DNA of 6,559 nucleotides, from positions 2,409-8,967 of the forward strand of contig DJXI01000055.1 in the NCBI GenBank assembly GCA_002449695.1. Direction: 5' to 3'. Numbering within the stretch: the stretch's first letter is position 1; each line of letters starts with the position of its first letter. This stretch comes from Verrucomicrobia bacterium UBA7008. Its GTDB lineage: Bacteria > Verrucomicrobiota > Kiritimatiellia > RFP12 > UBA1067. Positions 1 through 6,383 of this stretch are shown here, piece after piece. The notes below the pieces were generated by a model that worked only from the letters and a program-made list of their open reading frames with translations, had not been told where the DNA came from and did not search any database. Made by a program: the position numbers and the translations under genes.

Positions 1-2
1 CG

Positions 3-48
3 ATTGAGGACAATCGCCCCTACCAATTGAGGGCAATCGCCCCTACCA
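3..48. repeat. Two tandem copies of a 23-bp repeat with hairpin potential
   Basis: Copies at 3-25 and 26-48 are identical except for one base (A at 10, G at 33) and lie head to tail with no spacer. The unit reads ATTGAGGRCAAT followed by CGCCCCTACCA. In copy 1 the preceding bases extend the inverted repeat to CGATTG-AGGA-CAATCG (1-16), a 6-bp stem with a 4-nt loop. In copy 2 the stem is ATTG-AGGG-CAAT with one mismatch outside it. A further CGATTG occurs at 51-56 without the rest of the unit. The array may continue left of the window. It resembles short dispersed intergenic repeats of bacterial genomes. There is no T-tract, so it is not an obvious intrinsic terminator. Function unknown. Confidence 0.8.
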
Positions 49-92
49 GACGATTGCGCGAACTGTGGGGCGTTTTCTTCGCCCGCCACTTA

Positions 93-101
93 TGATATAC
101 T
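93..101 (+). promoter_or_regulatory. Extended -10 promoter of the TolQ/TolR-like operon
   Basis: TGATATACT fits an extended -10 element (TG, one base, then TATACT at 96-101). It ends 7 nt before the ATG at 109. At the usual distance from a -10 box, transcription would start at or next to the ATG, leaving no room for a 5' leader. No Shine-Dalgarno sequence lies between. The -35 region is poor: only TTTTCT at 73-78 sits at 17-nt spacing, as expected for an extended -10 promoter. The same 9-mer occurs before the gene at 1355. Confidence 0.65.
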
Positions 102-108
102 ACACACC

Positions 109-837
109 ATGGATATTTTACTGGCTAACTCTCTGGTCGATGGCTTCGTCGGCTCCAACGCCGTCGGGCGCGGCATCGTCATCATCCAGCTGTGCCTGTC
201 GGTCGGAATGGTCGCGGCCATCATCGGCAAGTGGCGCGAGCTGAAGTTCGTCGCGTCGGCGACGCGGCGCTTCCTGCGCGACTTCGCGACGGGTTCGGAC
301 GTGCTGGAATACTACCTCAACCGCCGCCCCACGGTCGTCTCGGGCATCGAGCTCATCTACAAGGAGACGTGCGAGCGCCTTCTGAAGCTGCTCGCGCCGG
401 ACACGCGCTCGCTCCTCGTCGGGCGCGGCACGGACGGCAACGGCGCGGCGGCGCTCACGAGCCGCGAGATCGAGCTGATCAAGTCGAGCTGCGAACACGC
501 GCTGGACGAGGAGGAGACGTCCGTCGAGGCGGGGATGCCGCTCATCGCGACAGTCGTGGCACTTTCGCCGATGCTGGGGCTGCTGGGCACGGTGTGGGGC
601 GTGCTGGACGCGTTCGCGGACATGGGCACGGCCGGCAGCGCCAACCTCGCGACGATCGCGCCGTCGATCTCGGCCGCGCTCGTGACGACGGTCGTCGGCC
701 TGATCATCGCCATCCCCGGCGTCATCGCCTTCAACGCGATGAACGCGAAGATCCGCGACATCCACATCGACATGGAGGGCTTCGCGGACGAGCTGAACGG
801 CCGCATCGCGTGCGAATACCAGGGGAGGGGCATCTGA
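109..837 (+). CDS. MotA/TolQ/ExbB family proton channel protein
   Basis: This 242-residue inner-membrane protein belongs to the family that, with a TolR/ExbD partner, uses the proton gradient to energise a periplasmic arm (TolA or TonB). Three hydrophobic segments are visible, at about residues 20-42, 143-165 and 185-209, with a long cytoplasmic loop (43-142) between the first two, as in TolQ and ExbB. The family signature is clear: GLLGTVWGVLDAF (158-169) in segment 2 and APSISAALVTTVVGL (184-198) in segment 3. Thr161 and Thr194 align with the conserved channel-lining threonines of E. coli TolQ (T145, T178). Length is close to the usual 230-245. The ATG at 109 is chosen because it gives a normal N-terminal periplasmic tail and sits just after a promoter. 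The partner gene overlaps its stop. The motifs are common to TolQ and ExbB, so I cannot decide between them; no tolA, tonB, tolB or pal is in the window. Confidence 0.92.
   Translation: MDILLANSLVDGFVGSNAVGRGIVIIQLCLSVGMVAAIIGKWRELKFVASATRRFLRDFATGSDVLEYYLNRRPTVVSGIELIYKETCERLLKLLAPDTRSLLVGRGTDGNGAAALTSREIELIKSSCEHALDEEETSVEAGMPLIATVVALSPMLGLLGTVWGVLDAFADMGTAGSANLATIAPSISAALVTTVVGLIIAIPGVIAFNAMNAKIRDIHIDMEGFADELNGRIACEYQGRGI
821..830 (+). promoter_or_regulatory. Shine-Dalgarno sequence of the TolR/ExbD-like gene
   Basis: The purine run AGGGGAGGGG includes GGAGG at 824-828, 8 nt before the ATG at 837. It lies inside the last codons of the upstream gene. It fixes the start at 837 and shows that this organism does use Shine-Dalgarno initiation inside operons, in contrast to its three promoter-proximal genes, which lack such a site. 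Confidence 0.7.
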
Positions 838-1253
838 TGTCGCTCCGGCGGCGGCGCCATCAGCACGGCGAGAAGCCGAAGGCCGCGGTCGACATGACCT
901 CGCTCATCGACCTGACCTTCCTGCTGCTCGTCACGTTCATCGTCACCCTGCCCGCGCTGGAGCAGGGGATTTCGATCATGCTGCCGCAGGCGAAGACGGA
1001 CGTGCTGCCGACGAAGGACTCGAAGGCGAACGTCATTTCGGTCGCCTATCCGACGGGGCTCTTCCTCAATGACAAGCCGACGACGCTGGAGGAGCTGGAG
1101 GCGACGCTCATCCAGATGGTGAACGCCGATCCCGATGTGCCGGTGCTGGTGCGCGGCGACGAGCGGCTCGACTACGGCACGGTCATGAACGTCGTCAAGA
1201 TCGTCTACAAGACGCACGTCCACAAGATGGCGCTCGTCACGGTGGAGAACTAG
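837..1253 (+). CDS. ExbD/TolR family biopolymer transport protein
   Basis: This 138-residue single-pass protein is the expected partner of the upstream channel. A short arginine-rich cytoplasmic N-terminus (RRRRH, residues 4-8) precedes one membrane helix at about 21-39, and the rest is a periplasmic domain. Asp25 in SLIDLTFLLLVTF (22-34) matches the invariant membrane aspartate (D25 in E. coli ExbD, D23 in TolR) that carries protons. The C-terminal half has the family pattern: VPVLVRGDERLDYGTVMNVV, then KMALVTVEN at the end. Length is typical. The ATG shares its A with the TGA of the upstream gene (TGATG), indicating translational coupling, and a strong Shine-Dalgarno lies 8 nt upstream. Nothing in the gene separates ExbD from TolR with confidence. 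An open frame continues far upstream in the same phase but is only a shadow of the channel gene. Confidence 0.92.
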   Translation: MSLRRRRHQHGEKPKAAVDMTSLIDLTFLLLVTFIVTLPALEQGISIMLPQAKTDVLPTKDSKANVISVAYPTGLFLNDKPTTLEELEATLIQMVNADPDVPVLVRGDERLDYGTVMNVVKIVYKTHVHKMALVTVEN

Positions 1254-1284
1254 CGCGCGGCCGCTCCAAGGGCTCGGCAGCGTT

Positions 1285-1298
1285 TTCCAAACTGGGAA
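1285..1298. repeat. Short imperfect palindrome between transcription units
   Basis: TTCCAA-AC-TGGGAA forms an inverted repeat with 5 of 6 matching positions. It lies in the 101-bp gap after the TolR/ExbD-like stop and about 22 bp upstream of the -35 hexamer of the next gene. Its AT-rich arms stand out in the GC-rich surroundings. It could be an operator or part of a transcript-end structure; no T-run follows it, so an intrinsic terminator is unlikely. Confidence 0.35.
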
Positions 1299-1319
1299 TA
1301 TTCCGCCGCCGTGCGGTTG

Positions 1320-1348
1320 TTGCGCGGCGGGGCGGGATGTGATATACT
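1320..1348 (+). promoter_or_regulatory. Promoter of the beta-CASP nuclease gene
   Basis: This is the best promoter in the window. A -35-like TTGCGC (1320-1325) lies 17 nt before TATACT (1343-1348), and TG at 1340-1341 makes an extended -10 (TGATATACT, 1340-1348). The box ends 6 nt before the ATG at 1355, so the predicted start site is at or next to the start codon. The six intervening bases (GTTGGC) include no Shine-Dalgarno. A GC-rich inverted repeat (CCGCCGC at 1303-1309 with GCGGCGG at 1324-1330) overlaps the -35 region. Confidence 0.7.
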
Positions 1349-1354
1349 GTTGGC

Positions 1355-2755
1355 ATGAGAATCACTTTCTACGGAGCGGCTCAGACCACGACGGGATCGA
1401 TGCATCTCGTCGAGGCGAACGGCAAGCGCATCTTGCTGGACTGCGGCCTTTACCAGGGCCACCGCAAGGAGGCGTTCGAAAAGAACCGCACGCTGCCGGT
1501 CGACCCCAGGACGATCAACTACGTCATTCTCTCGCACGCGCACATCGACCACTCGGGCAACCTGCCGCAGCTCGTGCGCCAGGGCTTCCGCGGGCGCGTC
1601 TTCGCGCGCCAGTCCACGTGCGAGCTGTGCGACATCATGCTGCGCGACTCGTGCTTCCTCCAGAAGCGCGACCTCGACTACATCAACAAGTCGCGCCGCC
1701 GCGAGGGCAAGAAGCTCTTCGAGCCGCTCTACGACGAAAGCGACATCAACGCGCTCATGCAGCTCTTCGTGCCGACGCACATGCACGAGCCGCGCGAGAT
1801 CGCGCGCGGCCTCACGCTCGAGTTCTTCAACGCGGGCCACATCCTCGGCAGCGCGCTCGTCCAGCTCGACATCCGGAGCGACCACGGCCACAACCACCGC
1901 CTGCTCTTCTCGGGCGACCTCGGCCAGCCGAACCAGCCGATCATCCGCCACTACGAATACCCGGCGGGCGCGGACATCCTGCTCGTCGAATCGACGTACG
2001 CCGACCGCTACCACCCGAGCGCCGACGACGTGGAGCTGCGGCTCGAAAGCTACCTCAAGTACATCGACCGCCACAACTCGAAGCTGATCATCCCCGCGTT
2101 CTCGGTCGGCCGCACGCAGCAGATCATCTACTACCTCAACCGCCTCAAGGACCGCAACAAGGTGCCGCGCGAGGTGAAGGTCTTCATCGACTCGCCCCTC
2201 TCGCAGAAGGCGACGCGCATCTACGCGAACCACCGCGAGGTCTACAACGACGAGACGCGCAAAATGATCGAGGCCGGCCGCAATCCGCTCGAATTCCCGG
2301 GCATGCAGTTCGTCGGCACGCCGGAGGAGTCGATGGCGCTCAACGACATGCCCGGCCCCATGATCATCATCGCCGCCTCGGGCATGTGCGAGGGCGGCCG
2401 CATCCTGCACCACCTCAAGCACGGCGTCCAGGACCCCGACAACATCGTTCTCATCGTCGGCTTCCAGGCGGAGAACACGCTCGGGCGGCGCATCGTCGAG
2501 AAGCGCAATCCGCTCCGGATCCTCGGCGAGGAGATTCCGCTCAACGCGCGCGTCGAGGTGATCAACGCCCTCTCGGCGCACGCCGACCGCGCGGGCCTGA
2601 TGGACTGGATCGGCGAGGTGAAGGACAACGTGCGCCACGCGTTCGCGGTGCACGGCGAGCCGGAGAAGGTCGCCGCGATGGAGCAGATCCTGAAGGACAT
2701 GGGCATCCGCAACGCCGTCGCGCCGCTGCCCGGCCAGACGTACAAGTTCGACTGA
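1355..2755 (+). CDS. Beta-CASP metallo-beta-lactamase-fold ribonuclease
   Basis: This 466-residue protein is a cytoplasmic zinc-dependent RNA-processing nuclease of the bacterial group related to Thermus TTHA0252 and to CPSF73-type enzymes. All metal-site motifs are visible: HAHIDH at 61-66 (motif 2), H162 in GHILGS (motif 3) and D188 in SGDLG (motif 4). The beta-CASP motifs follow: E212 in VEST (A), H352/H353 in GGRILHHLKH (B) and H409 in SAHAD (C). A conserved HGE sits at 433-435. The beta-CASP cap lies roughly at 215-370, carrying IPAFSVGRTQ (246-255) and ASGMCEGGRI (341-350). There is no N-terminal KH domain, unlike archaeal relatives, and length is normal for the bacterial type. The enzyme therefore looks active, probably as an endo- and/or 5' exoribonuclease; the exact substrate cannot be read from sequence. 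Some databases call such proteins MBL fold metallohydrolase. The gene stands alone with its own promoter. Confidence 0.95.
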   Translation: MRITFYGAAQTTTGSMHLVEANGKRILLDCGLYQGHRKEAFEKNRTLPVDPRTINYVILSHAHIDHSGNLPQLVRQGFRGRVFARQSTCELCDIMLRDSCFLQKRDLDYINKSRRREGKKLFEPLYDESDINALMQLFVPTHMHEPREIARGLTLEFFNAGHILGSALVQLDIRSDHGHNHRLLFSGDLGQPNQPIIRHYEYPAGADILLVESTYADRYHPSADDVELRLESYLKYIDRHNSKLIIPAFSVGRTQQIIYYLNRLKDRNKVPREVKVFIDSPLSQKATRIYANHREVYNDETRKMIEAGRNPLEFPGMQFVGTPEESMALNDMPGPMIIIAASGMCEGGRILHHLKHGVQDPDNIVLIVGFQAENTLGRRIVEKRNPLRILGEEIPLNARVEVINALSAHADRAGLMDWIGEVKDNVRHAFAVHGEPEKVAAMEQILKDMGIRNAVAPLPGQTYKFD

Positions 2756-2813
2756 CCCGCGGCCCGCGCGCGCCCGTCCCGCCGAAAGGGGGATGGCCGC
2801 CGCCGGACCGTTT

Positions 2814-2822
2814 TGATAAACT
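2814..2822 (+). promoter_or_regulatory. Probable extended -10 promoter of the CotH-like gene
   Basis: TGATAAACT matches the 9-mer before the other two transcription units at 8 of 9 bases. It ends 9 nt before the ATG at 2832. No -35 hexamer is convincing at 16-18 nt spacing, and no Shine-Dalgarno lies before the ATG. A leader of only a few bases is predicted. This is weaker than the other two because TAAACT is a poorer -10 box. Confidence 0.5.
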
Positions 2823-2831
2823 GATGACGCC

Positions 2832-5800
2832 ATGAACACGACGACACGAAACGCGGGCGCGTTCGCCCGGTCGATCCGAAACGCCCTGGCGGCGTCGCTG
2901 GCGCTGGGTCTGGCCGCGCCCGCCGGCGCGGAGCTGCGCATCACGGAAATCTGCCCGAAGACGGCGGAGGTCTACGACGCGAACGGCCTGGAGTCCGGCT
3001 GGGTCGAGCTGTACAACGACGGGGACGCGGCGGTCGATCTGGCCGACTACGAGCTCCAGCGTTTCAATCTCGGCAAGAAGGCGAGCGCGGGCAAGTATGC
3101 GCGGCTGCCGCACGTCAGCCTGGCGGCGGGCGGGCGCTTTGTCGTCTACACGAGCGACGAATATCCCAATTCCGAGGACGAGGGCGGCGACGGCTTCACG
3201 GTCGCGACGTACGGCAACGGATTCGTCGTCGCGCCGTTCAAGGTGAATCCGAAGAAGTTTCCGATCGTGCGCCTCCTGAAGGGCGAGGAGGTCGTGCAGA
3301 CGGAGTACGTTCCCGTCGATCTCGTGCCGGGTTATTCGTACTGCGGCCGGACGATCCTGCCGCATCCGACGAAGGGCGCGGCGAACGACACGACGGACGC
3401 CATCGCCTACGGGCCGAACGCGGGGCCGCTCTTCGGGATCAAGCATTCGCTGAGCGTCTTCGATCCGCTGCCGCGCCCCGTGGCCGGCGAACCGTACGAG
3501 GTGAAGCTGCCGGTCAATCCCTACCTCGGGCCGGAGATCGAATCCGTCACGCTCCACTACCACGGCGGCTTCGACACGGCGCACGAAAAGACCGTGGCGA
3601 TGGCGAAGGGCACGAACGACGCGAAGGGCGCGGGCCAGTGGTGGACGGCGACGATTCCCGCGGCGGACATTCCGGCGCCGGGCCAGATGCTCCGCTACTA
3701 CGTCACGATCCGGGAGGCGGGGAACGCGACCGACTGGCGCAGCCCGTCCTTCCGCAATCCCGACGACGGCTTCCAGTATTTCGGCACCGTCGTCGCGGGC
3801 GGGGATCTCGACGATCCGCATCCGCAGATGCAGACGTTCCATCTGTTCGCCGAGGGGGACAACCTCGAGCAGATGGATGTCGATGCCGATGCGCAGGACA
3901 AGAGCCTTGTGCCCTACAACGCGCGCTGCGCCGTCTTCGACGCGCAGACCGGCCACTTCTACGACAACGTGCGGATCGACCTGCGCGGCAACACGTCGGG
4001 CGGCTTCCGCAAGAAGTCGCACGGCCTCCGGTTCGCCAAGTGCCACGAGCTCGTCTGCACCAACCCGTTCGACGGCGCGACGATCGAGACGCGCAAGACG
4101 TCGTTCATCGCCGAATACTGCGATCCCGCCTACATCCGCCAGTCGCTCGCGTTCTACACGTTCCGCGCGGCGGGGTGCCGCGTGCCGTTCGACTATCCCG
4201 TGCGGCTCAACCTGAACGGCGCGTTCTACCAGCTCGCGTTCCATTCGGACCGCTTCAGCGACAAGCTGATCGAAGACCACTACGGGCTCGACAAGAAGGG
4301 CTACGGCTACAAGAACTCCGGCTGCCTGCACTGGGACGGGAGCCGGCTCGTCAACTGGGTCGCGTGCGAGAAGAAGACGCCCGACGACGGCGACGAAGGC
4401 GATTTGACGGAGCTGAAGCGCTGGGTGCAGTCTTTCAACGCCGGGATGCAGCCGAACGTCGACGACCAGGCGGCGGTCACGAAGAAGGTCGTCGAGACGT
4501 TCGACCTCCCGGCGTGGCTCAACTACCTCGCCGAATCGCGCATCACGATGGAGTGCGACGATACGTGGGCCAACCTTTCGACGTACTGGGACAGGCGCGG
4601 CACGGACACGTGGATGCCGCTCGGCTACGACATGAACCAGTCGTGGGGCCACATCTACTACGGCCAGTACGGCGGCGCGAAATCCATCGTCTACGCCGAC
4701 AGGGACGACCACAAGGCGCATCCGTTCTTCGGCGGGCGGCGCGTGATCTGCCATTACGCCAACGGGTCGGTTTCGCACCCCGGCAGCGAGAACTGGGCGA
4801 TCGAGGCGATCTGGCAGTCGACGAAGTTCCGCCGCCTCTATCTGCGGCGGCTGCGGACGCTCATGGACGAGCAGCTCAAGGCGCCCGGCACGCCGAAGGA
4901 GGAGACGCCGTTCTGGCGCGATTACGTCGTCGCCGTCACGAACGCGACGCGGGCGTGCGCGGCGCTCGACTACGCGAAGTGGCGCGCGGACAAGGCGACG
5001 GCGAGCGGCAGCGGCACGTTCTGGACCGAATCGCCGACGTACTGCTGGTCGGGCCCCTTGACGCACGATCAAGGCATCGCCGATCTGTGGGACAGCTACA
5101 TCGTCCCGCGCCGCCGTCACCTCTACGACACGCATTCCGTGACGAACAAGGCGTGGGCCGTCGGCTACGCGCAGAACCTGAACGCGGGCATTCCGCGCGC
5201 GCAACGCGATCTGGCGGCGCTGAAGCCCCGGCTGTCGTTCGCGGCCGTCGGCGACAGCGTGCTCGAAATCGCCAACGCGAACGGCGAGGCGGTCGATCTG
5301 AGCGGCTGGCGGCTGCGCGGGCGCGTCGACTGGACGCTGCCGGCGGGCTGCGTCGTCGACGCGTACGATTCGGTGTACATCGTGGCGGACCGCCAGGCGT
5401 CTGTGGCCGCGACGGCGCTGACGGACCAGGTGATCGTCGGCAACGCGCCGTTCCATCCGGCGGTCGACGGTGCGCGGCTGGAGACGGCGGACGGCACGGA
5501 AGTCGTGAACACGCTGGGCGCGTCGATCGTCCGCGTCACGGAGAACGCCCTGCAGGGCACGGCCACGCTCGTCGCCGACGTCCGTTCGGTCGCCGCGGCC
5601 TACGGGCTGGATCTGACGAAGGACGCCGACCGCGCGAAGATCACGCTGGATGTGACGCCGTCGGGCGGCGCGACGGTCGCCGCGACGATCGGGGCGGACG
5701 GCCAGGCGCGCGTCTCGTGGCCCAACGGCAAAAAGACGCTCGCGCGCCAGGTCGTGCTGGAGGTGCGCATCGACGGCACCGGCACGGTCGCCGGCGGCGG

Positions 5801-6365
5801 CACGGTCGTGCTGCTGTCGGAGTGGCGCTGGTACTTCCGGGCGATGGAGGATGCGGGCGGCGTCTGGACGAAGGAGACGGCCGCCCCGGACAAGCCCGTC
5901 TCCACGTTCACGCTCGACGCGCCGGCCGACAGCGCCGGGAAGGTCGTGATCGTGGAAATCGAGGCCGCGTGGCCGTTTGTCGAAGAGGTGGCGGATGAAC
6001 ACGACGCCGGTTCGCAGACGGGGCTTGCGCGCACGGCGGAAGGCTTCTGCGCGCTGGCCGGCGGCGAATGGACGAAGCTCACGACCGACGCGCCCGCGTT
6101 CGACGGCGAGGAGACGGTCGTCACGCTGATCGAGCTGGACTATCTTCGCGGCACCGTCCGCTACTGGCTGTGCCGGGACGGCAACGCCTACGCGCTGGTG
6201 GATGCGGACGGCAACGACCGGCTGGCGCTGGCGTTCCCCCCCACCGGCGAACGGAAGCTGACGGATGTCTGCATTCTCGGGCCGGGGTCGTTCGCGCGCC
6301 TCGACGGGCGGCTCCTGTCGCGCACCGGCGACGAACCGGCCGGCTTCCTGCTGCGCCTGCGCTGA
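2832..6365 (+). CDS. Secreted CotH-family kinase-like protein with lamin-tail domains
   Basis: This 1177-residue exported protein starts with a signal peptide: arginines at 6, 13 and 16, a hydrophobic core at about 18-29, and a likely cut after AGA at 31-33. An N-terminal lamin-tail-like domain follows (about 34-160), with ITEICP (37-42), GWVELYNDGD (56-65) and VDLADYELQRF (68-78). Residues 165-320 look beta-rich. The CotH-like core spans about 335-690: LRGNTS (384-389) with KKS (394-396), DPAYIRQSLAFYTF (431-444), LNLNGAFYQL (459-468), D577 and N581 in DTWAN, and YDMNQSWG (599-606). A second lamin-tail-like domain follows (about 799-900; VDLSGWRLRG, 821-830), then a beta-rich C-terminal region of unknown type. 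CotH of Bacillus spores phosphorylates coat proteins; a role in modifying surface proteins here is inference. No C-terminal sorting tag or anchor is seen. Seventeen cysteines, eight of them between 366 and 575, suggest disulfides. Kinase activity is uncertain: the usual glutamate and one aspartate of the core differ. Confidence 0.85.
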   Translation: MNTTTRNAGAFARSIRNALAASLALGLAAPAGAELRITEICPKTAEVYDANGLESGWVELYNDGDAAVDLADYELQRFNLGKKASAGKYARLPHVSLAAGGRFVVYTSDEYPNSEDEGGDGFTVATYGNGFVVAPFKVNPKKFPIVRLLKGEEVVQTEYVPVDLVPGYSYCGRTILPHPTKGAANDTTDAIAYGPNAGPLFGIKHSLSVFDPLPRPVAGEPYEVKLPVNPYLGPEIESVTLHYHGGFDTAHEKTVAMAKGTNDAKGAGQWWTATIPAADIPAPGQMLRYYVTIREAGNATDWRSPSFRNPDDGFQYFGTVVAGGDLDDPHPQMQTFHLFAEGDNLEQMDVDADAQDKSLVPYNARCAVFDAQTGHFYDNVRIDLRGNTSGGFRKKSHGLRFAKCHELVCTNPFDGATIETRKTSFIAEYCDPAYIRQSLAFYTFRAAGCRVPFDYPVRLNLNGAFYQLAFHSDRFSDKLIEDHYGLDKKGYGYKNSGCLHWDGSRLVNWVACEKKTPDDGDEGDLTELKRWVQSFNAGMQPNVDDQAAVTKKVVETFDLPAWLNYLAESRITMECDDTWANLSTYWDRRGTDTWMPLGYDMNQSWGHIYYGQYGGAKSIVYADRDDHKAHPFFGGRRVICHYANGSVSHPGSENWAIEAIWQSTKFRRLYLRRLRTLMDEQLKAPGTPKEETPFWRDYVVAVTNATRACAALDYAKWRADKATASGSGTFWTESPTYCWSGPLTHDQGIADLWDSYIVPRRRHLYDTHSVTNKAWAVGYAQNLNAGIPRAQRDLAALKPRLSFAAVGDSVLEIANANGEAVDLSGWRLRGRVDWTLPAGCVVDAYDSVYIVADRQASVAATALTDQVIVGNAPFHPAVDGARLETADGTEVVNTLGASIVRVTENALQGTATLVADVRSVAAAYGLDLTKDADRAKITLDVTPSGGATVAATIGADGQARVSWPNGKKTLARQVVLEVRIDGTGTVAGGGTVVLLSEWRWYFRAMEDAGGVWTKETAAPDKPVSTFTLDAPADSAGKVVIVEIEAAWPFVEEVADEHDAGSQTGLARTAEGFCALAGGEWTKLTTDAPAFDGEETVVTLIELDYLRGTVRYWLCRDGNAYALVDADGNDRLALAFPPTGERKLTDVCILGPGSFARLDGRLLSRTGDEPAGFLLRLR

Positions 6366-6383
6366 ACGCCGCGCGCCGCCGCG

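Noticed and set aside
3..48. CRISPR array
   Set aside because: The two 23-bp units abut with no spacers between them, and no cas gene is present.
192..836. Long 5' extension of the TolR/ExbD-like reading frame
   Set aside because: It is out of frame with the channel gene and arginine-rich without family character. The Shine-Dalgarno and TGATG overlap fix the real start at 837.
1303..1330. GC-rich inverted repeat as an intrinsic terminator
   Set aside because: It has a 7-bp stem but a 14-nt loop and is followed by GGCGGG, not a T-run. It also overlaps the promoter of the next gene.
1250..2944. 564-codon open frame on the - strand
   Set aside because: It is antisense to the beta-CASP nuclease, whose catalytic motifs are intact on the + strand. 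Its composition is biased and it shows no recognisable domain.
3638..5998. 786-codon + strand frame inside the CotH-like gene
   Set aside because: It is an alternate-frame shadow, very rich in R, with no domain and no start signal.
2562..6002. 1146-codon open frame on the - strand
   Set aside because: It lies antisense to the CotH-like gene, which has a signal peptide and recognisable domains. The translation is dominated by R, A, V and D in low-complexity order, typical of the shadow of a GC-rich gene, and it runs across an intergenic gap into the nuclease gene.
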